A stretch of DNA of 42,483 nt from WQUF01 sp031549525 (lineage in GTDB: Bacteria > Bacillota > Clostridia > Clostridiales > Clostridiaceae). The stretch lies in assembly GCA_031549525.1 (NCBI GenBank), contig JAVBPQ010000067.1, positions 1-42,483 of the forward strand, written 5' to 3'. The notes beneath the pieces were generated by a model. It was not told the DNA's origin and did not search any database. It saw nothing but the letters and a program-made list of their open reading frames with translations. A program made the translations under genes and the position numbers. Below, piece by piece: positions 7,135 through 16,699 of the stretch. Numbering within the stretch: position 1 is the first letter of the stretch; each line of letters starts with the position of its first letter.

Positions 7135-8064
7135 GTGGAATTTATACATAGATCTGTTTTACTTGAACAATCAATTAAATATTTAGACATTAAAAAAAAT
7201 GGAATATATGTAGATGGTACTTTAGGTGGAGGAGGACATTCAGAAGAAATTTTAAAAAAACTTAATGGAACAGGAAAACTTATAGCCTTTGATCAAGATG
7301 AAACAGCAATAAATATTGCAAAAGTAAAGCTTAAAGAGTATAAAAATATTACGTATATTCATGATAATTTTTCTAATATTCATGATCATTTGAAAATACT
7401 CCAAGTTGAAAACATAGATGGTATACTTTTAGATATTGGAGTTTCTTCTTTTCAAATAGATGACGCAAGTAGAGGATTTAGTTATATGCATGATGCCATA
7501 TTAGATATGAGAATGGATAAAGATAATCCAATAAGTGCTGAAGATATAGTAAATAAATATTCTGAGAAAGATTTAGAGAAGATAATATATAATTATTCTG
7601 AAGAGAGATTTTCAAAAAATATTGCAAGAAATATTGTAGAATATAGAAAAAATAAGCAAATTATTACTACTTTTGAGCTTGTTGAAATTGTAAAAAAATC
7701 AATACCCTTAAAATTTCACAAATTTGGTCATCCAGCCAAGAGAACCTTTCAGGCTATAAGAATAGAAGTAAATAAAGAGCTTTATGTTCTTGAAAAGGTG
7801 ATTGATGATTCGATTCCTTTTATAAAAGCAGGTGGAAGGATTGTAATTATCACTTTTCATTCTCTAGAAGATAGGATTGTTAAACTTAAATTTAAAGAGT
7901 TATCAAGAGGATGTATATGTCCAAATGATTTTCCAGTTTGTGTATGCCATAATGAGCCAAAGGTAAAGGTTTTAACAAATAAACCAATTGTAGCAAATGA
8001 TGAAGAGATAAAATTAAACACAAGAAGTACCAGTGCAAAACTGAGAGCCTGTGAAAAGTTATAA
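7135..8064 (+). CDS. rsmH: 16S rRNA (cytosine(1402)-N(4))-methyltransferase RsmH
   Basis: The 309-residue product starts IHRSVLLEQ and carries the SAM-binding YVDGTLGGGGHS (25-36), GILLDIGVSSFQ and HPAKRTFQAIRIEVN motifs typical of RsmH/MraW. It methylates N4 of C1402 in the 16S decoding centre. The GTG start has AGGAAGTG 5-6 nt upstream. It opens the division/cell-wall block; the mraZ gene that normally precedes it is missing, and only AT-rich DNA lies between it and divergent ychF. Confidence 0.95.
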   Translation: MEFIHRSVLLEQSIKYLDIKKNGIYVDGTLGGGGHSEEILKKLNGTGKLIAFDQDETAINIAKVKLKEYKNITYIHDNFSNIHDHLKILQVENIDGILLDIGVSSFQIDDASRGFSYMHDAILDMRMDKDNPISAEDIVNKYSEKDLEKIIYNYSEERFSKNIARNIVEYRKNKQIITTFELVEIVKKSIPLKFHKFGHPAKRTFQAIRIEVNKELYVLEKVIDDSIPFIKAGGRIVIITFHSLEDRIVKLKFKELSRGCICPNDFPVCVCHNEPKVKVLTNKPIVANDEEIKLNTRSTSAKLRACEKL

Positions 8065-8093
8065 GTTCTATTTTATTTAAGAGGTGAATAAAA

Positions 8094-8573
8094 TTGTTAA
8101 CAAGGAGAGAAATTGTTGGGAATTTAGCTTATAAAGATAATGTTCAAAGAAAAGTAATAAAAAGAAAAAAACAAGAAGAATTGACAAAAAAGAGGATTCA
8201 ACTAACTAATTCAATAAAAGTTAAAAAACATAAAGAGCTAATGCGCAAAATAGGTTTTATAGCAACATGTTTTGGAATTTCATTTTTTGTAGTTTTTAGG
8301 TCTTCTAGTTTATTTTCTATGCAAAGTGAATTAAATAAAATAAATGATGATATCAACATGTATGAAAAATCAAATGAAAAACTTAATATTGAAATTTTAA
8401 TGAAAAATGATATAAATAAAATCAATAAAGTTGCAATTGAAAATTTACATATGATAGAAATAGATAAATCTGATATAAAGACTATCAATAAAGTTAATGA
8501 TTATTTTGAAGAACCAAAGGAGAAAAAAATAGGTATCTTTAAGCTAATTGAAGATTTTTTTGTAAAATTTTAA
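8094..8573 (+). CDS. ftsL: FtsL-like cell division protein
   Basis: A 159-residue bitopic protein. It has a very basic cytoplasmic N-terminus, one transmembrane helix around residues 52-70 (IGFIATCFGISFFVVF), then a coiled-coil stretch (SELNKINDDINMYEKSNEKL) outside. That architecture and the position between rsmH and a division PBP define FtsL; the sequence itself is poorly conserved in the family. FtsL joins FtsQ/DivIB and DivIC in the divisome. The TTG start has AGAGGTG upstream, and the gene is 29 nt behind rsmH. Confidence 0.8.
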   Translation: MLTRREIVGNLAYKDNVQRKVIKRKKQEELTKKRIQLTNSIKVKKHKELMRKIGFIATCFGISFFVVFRSSSLFSMQSELNKINDDINMYEKSNEKLNIEILMKNDINKINKVAIENLHMIEIDKSDIKTINKVNDYFEEPKEKKIGIFKLIEDFFVKF

Positions 8574-8594
8574 ATTATCTTTATTGGAGGATAT

Positions 8595-10826
8595 ATGAAA
8601 AAAAAGGAATATTCAGATAGAACGCTTGAAAAGCGCAGAGTATTTACACTCTTATTTGTTTTTTTTATTGCTATGTCAGTAGTGCTAGTAAGGTCTTTTT
8701 ATTTAACAATCATTAAACATAAAGAATATGGAGATATTGCTGAAAAACAATGGACATTAAATGTACAAGTTGATGCAAAAAGAGGGAGTATTTTAGATAA
8801 AAATGGAAGAGAACTGGCAGTTTCGGCTAATATATACAGAGTTGATTGTGATATTAAAACATTACAAAATTTTGCTAAAGAAAATAAGATTTCCTTAGAA
8901 AAGATTGCGAAAGACGTTTCAGATGTTTTAGAACTTGATTATGATACTGTCTATAAGAAAATAAGTAATGCAAAATTTGAACAAGCGATGCTTAAAAGAA
9001 GAGTGGAGCAAGATGTTGTAGATAAATTGAACTCTCTTATGGAAAAAAAAGTAACACAAGTTAAAGATGGAAAAAAAGTTGAACAAACAGTCCAAAGTCC
9101 ATACTATGGAATAGTTGTTGGTGCAGATACAAAAAGATATTATCCTAATAATAATTTTTTGGCTCATGTATTAGGATATACAAATGATAATGGAGGTGCA
9201 CTTGGTATCGAATTACAATATAATGACGTTATGAAGGGAACACCAGGTATGAGATTATCAGAAGCAGACATAAAGAGACAAGATTTGCCTTATTCAATTG
9301 CAAAAATGATAACTCCCATTGCAGGAAAAGATGTAATACTCACTATAGATGAAAGAGTACAAAGATTTGCAGAACAAGTTGCTGAAGATACTTTAGAATC
9401 CACAATGTCAAAATCTGTTCGAATAATAGTTATGGACCCAAATACAGGTGAAATTTTAGCCATGGTAAGCAAGCCAGATTTCAATCCTAATGTAGGATAT
9501 GATAATACAAAATCCTCTGAAGAGAATAATGCAATAATGAGAAATAGAATGGTATCAGATGCTTATGAACCTGGATCTATTTTTAAAGTGTTTACAGCAG
9601 TTGCAGCTATGTCAGAGGGGAAAGTTTCATCTAGTGATACTTTTACATGTGGGGGCTCATTTACAGAAGGTGGAAGAGTAGTCCATTGTTGGAAAACAAG
9701 TGGACATGGAGCTCAAACTTTTGGAGAAATTTTAAATAACTCTTGCAATGTTGGCTTTCATGATTTGGGTATAAGATTAGGACCTGAAGGTTTAAATAAA
9801 TATGTATATGGGCTTGAATTGAATAAAATTACTGGAATAGATTTACCAGGTGAAACAGCAGGTATTGCAAAAAAAACTGAATCTATGACTGATCTTGATT
9901 TATCTATCATATCCTTTGGACAAGTAAATTCCGTTTCTTCTCTTGAATATATGAGAGCATTTAATGCAGTCGCAAATGGTGGAACCCTAATTACTCCACA
10001 CCTTATGAAGGAAATTTCTCATATTGATGACATAACAGGTAAAAGAGTTGTTGATGATACATATGTACCTCCTGAAAATAAAAAAGTATTAGATGAAAAT
10101 ATATGTAAAGAATTAAGAGGATATCTTGAAAAAGTAGTATCAGAAGGAGGAGCAAAAAAAGCTTATGTTGAAGGTTATACGATAGGAGGAAAAACAGGGA
10201 CTGCTCAAAAGATAAAAGAAACAGGAGGATATGATAATTCAGGAAAATACATTTCTACATTTGTTGGAATGGTTCCAGCTGAAAATCCAAAATTAACAGT
10301 TTACATATCAATAGATGAACCTGACCCTAGTAATTATTACGCAGGCCAAATAGCAGCACCTGCAGGAAGAGAATTATTTTTAAAATTATTTAATCATTAT
10401 GCTATTAATCCTACTGAGAATCCAGAACTTAGTAAAAGTTTGCTTCAAGATGTGATCATTCCAGAAGTAAGAGGTCTTTCTGTCATTGATGCTGAAAATA
10501 AAATAAAAGAGAATAGATTTATTCCAGATGTTCAAGGGGAAGGAGAATATGTTGTAGATATGAATCCAAAACCTGGATCTAAAATGACAGAAAATAGCAA
10601 AGTTGTATTGTATATGTCTAATGATACAAATTATAATAGCATAATAGTAGTTCCCAAATTTGTTGGAATGGATGCAGATAAATCAAAGAAAATAGCAGAA
10701 GAATTAGGTTTTATTGTTGAAATAGAAGGAAATGGAATAATAACAGAGCAAAATATAGAACCATCCTTGGAGGTAGATAAAGGTTCAAAACTTATTTTAA
10801 AATCTATAGAAATATATGGTGATTAA
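8595..10826 (+). CDS. Class B penicillin-binding protein (FtsI/SpoVD type) with two PASTA domains
   Basis: A 743-residue septal D,D-transpeptidase. It has an N-terminal anchor (about 15-38), a PBP dimerisation domain beginning at KRGSILDKNGREL, and a transpeptidase domain. Active-site motifs are SIFK with nucleophile S328, SCN in NNSCNVG, and KTG at 533-535. Two C-terminal PASTA repeats follow (VIIPEVRGLS... and IIVVPKFVGMD...). PASTA domains favour SpoVD or PBP2x-like assignment; whether it serves vegetative division or spore cortex cannot be settled from sequence. GGAGG precedes the ATG. A hairpin stands between this gene and murE. Confidence 0.92.
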   Translation: MKKKEYSDRTLEKRRVFTLLFVFFIAMSVVLVRSFYLTIIKHKEYGDIAEKQWTLNVQVDAKRGSILDKNGRELAVSANIYRVDCDIKTLQNFAKENKISLEKIAKDVSDVLELDYDTVYKKISNAKFEQAMLKRRVEQDVVDKLNSLMEKKVTQVKDGKKVEQTVQSPYYGIVVGADTKRYYPNNNFLAHVLGYTNDNGGALGIELQYNDVMKGTPGMRLSEADIKRQDLPYSIAKMITPIAGKDVILTIDERVQRFAEQVAEDTLESTMSKSVRIIVMDPNTGEILAMVSKPDFNPNVGYDNTKSSEENNAIMRNRMVSDAYEPGSIFKVFTAVAAMSEGKVSSSDTFTCGGSFTEGGRVVHCWKTSGHGAQTFGEILNNSCNVGFHDLGIRLGPEGLNKYVYGLELNKITGIDLPGETAGIAKKTESMTDLDLSIISFGQVNSVSSLEYMRAFNAVANGGTLITPHLMKEISHIDDITGKRVVDDTYVPPENKKVLDENICKELRGYLEKVVSEGGAKKAYVEGYTIGGKTGTAQKIKETGGYDNSGKYISTFVGMVPAENPKLTVYISIDEPDPSNYYAGQIAAPAGRELFLKLFNHYAINPTENPELSKSLLQDVIIPEVRGLSVIDAENKIKENRFIPDVQGEGEYVVDMNPKPGSKMTENSKVVLYMSNDTNYNSIIVVPKFVGMDADKSKKIAEELGFIVEIEGNGIITEQNIEPSLEVDKGSKLILKSIEIYGD

Positions 10827-10829
10827 ATA

Positions 10830-10854
10830 AAGAGAGGATTTTTTAACCTCTCTT
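10830..10854 (+). terminator. Hairpin between the PBP gene and murE (possible attenuator)
   Basis: AAGAGAGG (10830-10837) pairs perfectly with CCTCTCTT (10847-10854), with loop ATTTTTTAA. No T-run follows the stem, so it may act as a weak attenuator or mRNA 3'-end stabiliser inside the operon rather than as a full stop. Confidence 0.55.
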
Positions 10855-10876
10855 AAACTTAAATGGGGGTATTAAA

Positions 10877-12310
10877 ATGAACCTTTCACAATTAATTGAT
10901 GGTCTTGAATATAAATTCATTGGTAAAAATATAGATATAGATATAAAAGGAATAGAATATAATTCTAATAATGTTAAAAAAGGATATATTTTTGTTTGTA
11001 TAACAGGTCTTGGAGTTGATAGACATCTTTATATTGAAGATGCAATAAAAAATGGAGCAGTTGCTATAATTGTTGAAAAAGATGTCAATATTCACAATGC
11101 AGTTATTTTAAGAGTTGAGAATGCTCGTATAGCTCTTGCTTGCATTAGTAAAATTTTTTATGAAAAAAGTGATGAAAAGTTAAAATTAATTGGAGTTACA
11201 GGTACAAATGGAAAGACTACAATAACATATATGATCCAATCTATTTTAAAATCATATGGTAAGAAAATTGGTTTAATAGGTACTATTGCAAATTATGTTA
11301 ATAATGAAAAAATAAACTCTACATCTACAACTCCTGAATCCTTAGAATTACATAGACTTTTTAAAAACATGGTAGATAATGATGTAGAGTACTGCATAAT
11401 GGAAGTGTCTTCTCATTCTTTGGCATTAAATAGGGTATATGGTTTATATTTTTTTGTTTCTATTTTTACAAATTTAACTCAAGATCATTTAGATTTTCAT
11501 AAAACTTTTGAAAATTATTTTGATGCTAAATGTAAACTTTTTACAATGTCTAGATATTGTGTAATCAATTTAGATGATAGTTATGGAAATAAGATTTTAA
11601 ACAAGTCAACTGGATTTAATATTACATATGCAATAAATAAACAGGCAGATTTTGTTGCAGAAGATATAAAAAATGGAACATTTTATTTGAAAGATCAAAA
11701 ATATGAGGGAGTATTTGAAGTTGGAATACCTGGTATATATAATGTATATAATTCTCTAAGTGTAATTGCTGCGTTAAATACTATAAATATACCTATGAAT
11801 AATATAAAATATGGTTTGAAAAATGTTTTCGTTCCAGGAAGATTTGTGATAATAAGTAAAAATTATAATTTGAATTTTAATATAATATTAGATTTTGCAC
11901 ATACTCCAGATTCACTAAAAAAATTAATAATGACTGCAAAAGAATATGCAAATGGTAAAGTTGTAACTGTAATTGGATGTGGAGGGGATAGAGATAAGAC
12001 TAAAAGACCAGTTATGGGAAAAATATCTACAGAATTAAGTGACTATGTATTTTTGACTTCTGATAATCCTAGATCTGAGGAACCATTAGATATAATAAAT
12101 GATATAAAAAGTGGAATTGTAAACAACAATTATGAAATTGTGATAGATAGAAAAGAAGCCATTAAGAGGGCTATCTTATATGCAAAAAAGGATGATATTG
12201 TGCTTATTGCTGGCAAGGGGCATGAGGATTATCAAGTGCTAAAACAAGGAAAAGTACCATTTGATGAGAGCATAATCATAGATGATATAATAAAGGGGGA
12301 GTTGCTTTGA
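10877..12310 (+). CDS. murE: UDP-MurNAc-tripeptide synthetase MurE (meso-DAP-adding)
   Basis: This 477-residue Mur ligase has the ATP loop GVTGTNGKTT, the STTPE substrate segment, EVSSHSL and DFAHTPDSL. The DNPR motif (TSDNPRSEEP) is the signature of enzymes adding meso-diaminopimelate rather than lysine, so a meso-DAP peptidoglycan is predicted. It adds the third residue to UDP-MurNAc-L-Ala-D-Glu in the cytoplasm. The ATG at 10877 has AATGGGGGT upstream. It is translationally coupled to murF through overlapping TGATG. Confidence 0.95.
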   Translation: MNLSQLIDGLEYKFIGKNIDIDIKGIEYNSNNVKKGYIFVCITGLGVDRHLYIEDAIKNGAVAIIVEKDVNIHNAVILRVENARIALACISKIFYEKSDEKLKLIGVTGTNGKTTITYMIQSILKSYGKKIGLIGTIANYVNNEKINSTSTTPESLELHRLFKNMVDNDVEYCIMEVSSHSLALNRVYGLYFFVSIFTNLTQDHLDFHKTFENYFDAKCKLFTMSRYCVINLDDSYGNKILNKSTGFNITYAINKQADFVAEDIKNGTFYLKDQKYEGVFEVGIPGIYNVYNSLSVIAALNTINIPMNNIKYGLKNVFVPGRFVIISKNYNLNFNIILDFAHTPDSLKKLIMTAKEYANGKVVTVIGCGGDRDKTKRPVMGKISTELSDYVFLTSDNPRSEEPLDIINDIKSGIVNNNYEIVIDRKEAIKRAILYAKKDDIVLIAGKGHEDYQVLKQGKVPFDESIIIDDIIKGELL

Positions 12311-13677
12311 TGATGAACTTAGATGAGATATTAAAATCGACTGGAGGAAAAGTTATAAAGTCAGGTAAGAACTTTTATTATAAAAGCTTCAGTATTGATA
12401 CAAGAACTATTAAGAAGGATGGTTTTTTTATAGCAATAAAAGGTGAGATATTCAATGGAAATGATTTTGTAAGGGAAGCTTTTTTAAATTGTGCAAGTGT
12501 TTGCATGGTTGATGAGATTAAATATGACAAATATAAATTAAACGATGATAATTGGATTATATTAGTAGAAAATTGCAGAGAAGCATTGATTCAAATGGCG
12601 GCTTATTATAGAAAAAAATTAAGTGTTACTGTGATTGGTGTGACAGGGTCTGTAGGTAAGACATCAACAAAAGATTTAATTGCAGGAGTTTTATCTTCAA
12701 AATATAATACATTTAAAACTAAAGGTAACTATAATAATGACCTTGGTCTTCCTCTAATGATACTTTCAATGAATGAAACACATGAAGTTGCTGTACTTGA
12801 GATGGGAATGAATCATATTGGAGAGATTGAAACTTTAGCTAAAATATTAAAACCCGATATTGCAGTTATTACAAATATTGGAGTCACTCATATTGAAAAT
12901 TTAGGTACAAGAGAAAATATTTTATGTGCAAAGATGGAAATAACCAAGTACTTTACAGAACATAATAAATTAATAATAAATGGAGATAATGACCTTCTTT
13001 CAACTATTTCAGCAAAAGAGTATAATGTTATAACTTGTGGGTTTGATAAAAAAAATGAATATGAAATTTTAAAAGAATCTTTTAAAGATGATAAAATGGA
13101 GTTTAAAATAAAAAATAAACTTAGTATATATAAATTTGAAATTAAAGGTTTGTATGGAAAACATTCTATCATGAATGCATCATTAGCAATTTGTTGTGGG
13201 TTTGAATTAGGTTTAAATGAATATGAGATTCAAAAGGGACTTGATAATATAGAACTTACTCCAATGAGAATGGAAATAAATTCATATAATGGTTTGACTA
13301 TAATAGATGATAGTTACAATGCGAGTCCTGATTCTATGAAAGCTGCAGTAGATGTTCTCTCTAGTTATAAAAGTAGAAGAAAAATAGCAGTGCTTGGTAC
13401 TATGAGGGAACTTGGGGATATTTCAAATATTATGCATAAAGAGATTGGAGCCTACGCAAAAAATAAAGCTGATATACTGATAACATTTAGTGATTACAAT
13501 GCACAATACAAAGAAGGATTTGGTGAGAGTATTAATTGTTTTAATAATGTTAATGATTTACTCCAATTTGTTTTAAGAGAAATTAAAAAAGATGATGTTA
13601 TATTGATCAAAGCATCTAGGAGTGAAAAGTATGAAAATATAGTAAAAATGATAAAAAATAATTTTTGTAACAATTAG
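12310..13677 (+). CDS. murF: UDP-MurNAc-tripeptide--D-Ala-D-Ala ligase MurF
   Basis: A Mur ligase of about 455 residues with ATP loop GVTGSVGKTSTKD, the NYNNDLGLP segment, EMGMNHIGEI and the C-terminal IDDSYNASPDSM and GTMRELG motifs of MurF. It adds D-Ala-D-Ala to complete the pentapeptide precursor. The ATG at 12310 overlaps the murE stop; AAGGGGGAG lies about 8 nt before it, and a second ATG follows at 12313. Next in the operon is mraY, 11 nt away. Confidence 0.94.
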   Translation: MMNLDEILKSTGGKVIKSGKNFYYKSFSIDTRTIKKDGFFIAIKGEIFNGNDFVREAFLNCASVCMVDEIKYDKYKLNDDNWIILVENCREALIQMAAYYRKKLSVTVIGVTGSVGKTSTKDLIAGVLSSKYNTFKTKGNYNNDLGLPLMILSMNETHEVAVLEMGMNHIGEIETLAKILKPDIAVITNIGVTHIENLGTRENILCAKMEITKYFTEHNKLIINGDNDLLSTISAKEYNVITCGFDKKNEYEILKESFKDDKMEFKIKNKLSIYKFEIKGLYGKHSIMNASLAICCGFELGLNEYEIQKGLDNIELTPMRMEINSYNGLTIIDDSYNASPDSMKAAVDVLSSYKSRRKIAVLGTMRELGDISNIMHKEIGAYAKNKADILITFSDYNAQYKEGFGESINCFNNVNDLLQFVLREIKKDDVILIKASRSEKYENIVKMIKNNFCNN

Positions 13678-13688
13678 GGGGCTTTAAA

Positions 13689-14651
13689 GTGAATATAAAT
13701 TTTAATCTATCTATACTATTAGGAGTTTTAATTTCATTTTTTATTGCAAATATAACTGCTCCTTTTATTATTAAGTATCTTAAAATATTAAAGTTTGGAC
13801 AGATAGAAAGAAAATTAGGAGTAGAATCACATAAATTAAAAGAGGGAACCCCTACTATTGGAGGAGTTATTTTTATATTAGCAATTTTAATAACAACTTT
13901 GGTATTTGTAAGAGGATTTAGTGATGAAGCAATGGTATGCATGTATTCAGTTTTAGCTTTTGCTCTTATCGGTTTTTTGGATGATATATTAAAAATAATA
14001 AAAAAAGATAATGAAGGACTAAAATCGAAGCAAAAAATGGTACTTTTGCTTTTAATTGCGACTGGGTTTTCTATATATACATATTTTAGATTTGGATCTG
14101 AAATTTATATTCCAATTATAAAGGTTTATTTTGATTTAGGATGGTTCTATATACCATTTATAGTATTTTTTTATGCAGCAGTAACAAATGCTACTAATTT
14201 TACAGATGGGTTAGATGGGCTTTTAACGTCTGTAACTTTAATAGTTGTAACCTTTTTATGTTTAGTAGCTTATGGACTTTCTTATAATACTCTATCAACA
14301 TTTTGTGGAATAGTTATTGGAGGTCTTTTAGGGTTTTTAAGATTTAATAATTATCCTGCAAAAGTAATAATGGGTGATACAGGATCTCTTGCAATAGGAG
14401 GAGTAGTTAGTACCATATGTATTGTTATGAAATTACCTCTTATAATACTTATTATAGGTGGAATCTATGTAATAGAAATGCTTTCTGTTGTTATTCAAAT
14501 ATTATATTATAAAAAGACTAAGAAAAGGGTTTTTAAAATGGCCCCAATTCATCATCATTTTGAATTAAGTGGATGGCATGAAACTAAAGTAGTTACTACT
14601 TTTTGTATTTCAACAGTTATTCTTTGTATATTAGCATTTATTGCTTTATAA
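13689..14651 (+). CDS. mraY: Phospho-N-acetylmuramoyl-pentapeptide-transferase MraY
   Basis: A 320-residue polytopic protein with about ten transmembrane segments. Conserved cytosolic loops are all present: LKEGTPTIGG, GFLDDILKI with the DD pair, NATNFTDGLDGL, GDTGSLAIGG and MAPIHHHFELSGW. It transfers phospho-MurNAc-pentapeptide to undecaprenyl phosphate to make lipid I. The GTG start is preceded by GGGGG. In many bacteria murD follows directly; here the next gene is ftsW. Confidence 0.96.
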   Translation: MNINFNLSILLGVLISFFIANITAPFIIKYLKILKFGQIERKLGVESHKLKEGTPTIGGVIFILAILITTLVFVRGFSDEAMVCMYSVLAFALIGFLDDILKIIKKDNEGLKSKQKMVLLLLIATGFSIYTYFRFGSEIYIPIIKVYFDLGWFYIPFIVFFYAAVTNATNFTDGLDGLLTSVTLIVVTFLCLVAYGLSYNTLSTFCGIVIGGLLGFLRFNNYPAKVIMGDTGSLAIGGVVSTICIVMKLPLIILIIGGIYVIEMLSVVIQILYYKKTKKRVFKMAPIHHHFELSGWHETKVVTTFCISTVILCILAFIAL

Positions 14652-14660
14652 GGAGGTTAA

Positions 14661-15809
14661 ATGATAAAAAAATCAGTTGAAAATAAACTTGTACATAAAA
14701 AAAGTTCTAAAGTAGCTTTTGGAAGTGTAGATTTTACTTTACATCTTGTCATATTGACTTTGGTATCCATTGGGATTGTCATGGTTTATAGTGCAAGTTC
14801 CTATATTGCTGCTGTGGGGCAAGAACAGGATAGTTTATATTATTTAAAAAGACAACTTATAAGTGCAGTTATTGGATTTGTTGCAATGTTTGTTATGATG
14901 AATTTTGATTATCACAAAATAAAGAAATATATGAAACCTACAGTTATAGTTACTTTTGTTTTACTAATTGTAGTTCTTTTTTTTCCAGGAAGAGATGGAA
15001 CAAGAAGATGGATACAGTTTGGTCCACTTAGTTTGCAACCTTCAGAATTTGCAAAATATGTATTAGTAGCATGGCTTTCTTTTTTACTAGAAAAAAGAAA
15101 AGGAAAAGATGACGGTTTTATAAAAGGTGTTTTGCCGTATTTATTGTTAGGAGCTGTATTTGCTGTGCTGATTTATCTTGAAAAAAACTTAAGTACTACC
15201 TTGATAGTAATTATGGTGACATTAGTTTTATTATTTTCAGCAGGTAAAAAACTAAGATATTTTATAATCATGATAGCTTTAGTCATTGCTGTAGGAGCTT
15301 TTGGAGTACTTGCACCAGGAGCAGAATATAGAATGGAAAGAATAAATGCTTTTTTAGATCCATGGAAGGACCAAAGTGGAGATGGATATCAAGTAACTCA
15401 ATCTTTTATGGCTTTCGGATCGGGAGGGCTGTTTGGAGTAGGTATCGGAAAATCAAGACAAAAATGCTTATATTTACCTGAACCCCATAATGATTTTATA
15501 TTTGCTATAATTGGAGAAGAATTTGGGTTATTTGGCTGTGTCATATTGATATCGCTTTATTTTATTTTGATATATAGAGGTGCATTAGCTGCTATTAGAG
15601 CAAAAGAAAGCTTTGGATGTTTTCTTGCTGCAGGAATAATAACAATTATAGGACTTCAATGTTTGATAAATATGGCTGTAGTAACAGGTACTATACCAGT
15701 GACAGGAGTTACTTTACCATTTATTAGTTATGGAGGTACTTCACTTATAATTAATATGGCAGGAATGGGAATATTGCTAAACATAACACGGCAAAATAAA
15801 AGAATTTAA
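14661..15809 (+). CDS. ftsW: SEDS glycosyltransferase FtsW/SpoVE
   Basis: A 382-residue SEDS protein with about ten transmembrane helices. It carries VMVYSASS near the N-terminus, GRDGTRRWI, LQPSEFAKY and the C-terminal TGVTLPFISYGGTSL. It polymerises lipid II at the septum together with a class B PBP, most likely the one encoded four genes upstream. AAGGAGG precedes the ATG by 5-6 nt. SpoVE is an equally good name, as sequence alone does not split the two. Confidence 0.92.
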   Translation: MIKKSVENKLVHKKSSKVAFGSVDFTLHLVILTLVSIGIVMVYSASSYIAAVGQEQDSLYYLKRQLISAVIGFVAMFVMMNFDYHKIKKYMKPTVIVTFVLLIVVLFFPGRDGTRRWIQFGPLSLQPSEFAKYVLVAWLSFLLEKRKGKDDGFIKGVLPYLLLGAVFAVLIYLEKNLSTTLIVIMVTLVLLFSAGKKLRYFIIMIALVIAVGAFGVLAPGAEYRMERINAFLDPWKDQSGDGYQVTQSFMAFGSGGLFGVGIGKSRQKCLYLPEPHNDFIFAIIGEEFGLFGCVILISLYFILIYRGALAAIRAKESFGCFLAAGIITIIGLQCLINMAVVTGTIPVTGVTLPFISYGGTSLIINMAGMGILLNITRQNKRI

Positions 15810-15889
15810 AAAATTATAAAGATAAATTTTTTAAATTTTAATGAAAAAAAGTTATATAAATGTTAAGATATGATTATCAGGTGAAAAAT

Positions 15890-16687
15890 ATGAAAAATAC
15901 CAGAATATCTAAAAATACAACTAAAAAGGTAATTAAATATAAAAAAAACAATAAAGTTGTTGCCCTTAAGAAGAAAAAGAGAAGATTTCGAATACTTTTA
16001 TTTAGTTTTTTTTGTTTTTGTGTCATAATAATTGTTATATTATTTCTAACTTTGAATACATTTTCTATTAAGAATATAGAGTTTATTGGCAATAAAAATA
16101 TATCAATTATTGAATTAAAAGACAAAGAGAATATTGTATTAGGAAAAAATATTGCTTTAGCAAGTTACGAAAAATTTAAGAAGGAGATATACAAAATTCC
16201 ATATGTTGAAGATGTAGTTTTCCAATTGAAATTACCTGACAAAGTAAATGTTTTAATAACTGAAAAGGAAGCGAAGTTTTTTTTGTATAATGATGGCTAT
16301 ATTATTTTGGATAAGCATGGCACAGTTTTAAAAATTGATAATAATAAGAGAGAAGATTTAATTGAAATATTAGGTATTGAGATAAAAGATGATCTTAAAC
16401 CTTCAGATAAGATTGAAATGGATAAGATACATAAAGATATTTTACTTGAGTTTACGGATTTATTTTTGAAAAATACCAGTAATTTAAATCCATACAAATT
16501 AGATGTAACAAATGTGTCTGATTTAGTTTTATATGTAGATAATATAGAAATAAAAATGGGTGATTTATATAATATTAAAAATAAATTAAATTCTGCTTTT
16601 ACCATAATAGATGAATTCGATTTAGTAGAAAAAAGTGGTTATATAGATGTTAGCAACTTTAATAAACCTATTTTTGACTGCAAATAA
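15890..16687 (+). CDS. ftsQ: Cell division protein FtsQ/DivIB
   Basis: This is a protein of about 266 residues. It has a very basic N-terminus, one transmembrane helix (RILLFSFFCFCVIIIVILFL), then a POTRA domain starting TFSIKNIEFIGNKNIS and a beta domain with VLITEKEAKFFL. It belongs to the FtsQ-FtsL-DivIC complex. The ATG at 15890 is chosen because AGGTG lies 6 nt upstream; an earlier in-frame ATG at 15860 has no ribosome site. It follows ftsW after an 80-nt AT-rich gap where murG often lies in other species. Confidence 0.86.
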   Translation: MKNTRISKNTTKKVIKYKKNNKVVALKKKKRRFRILLFSFFCFCVIIIVILFLTLNTFSIKNIEFIGNKNISIIELKDKENIVLGKNIALASYEKFKKEIYKIPYVEDVVFQLKLPDKVNVLITEKEAKFFLYNDGYIILDKHGTVLKIDNNKREDLIEILGIEIKDDLKPSDKIEMDKIHKDILLEFTDLFLKNTSNLNPYKLDVTNVSDLVLYVDNIEIKMGDLYNIKNKLNSAFTIIDEFDLVEKSGYIDVSNFNKPIFDCK

Positions 16688-16699
16688 CAGGAGGATGAG

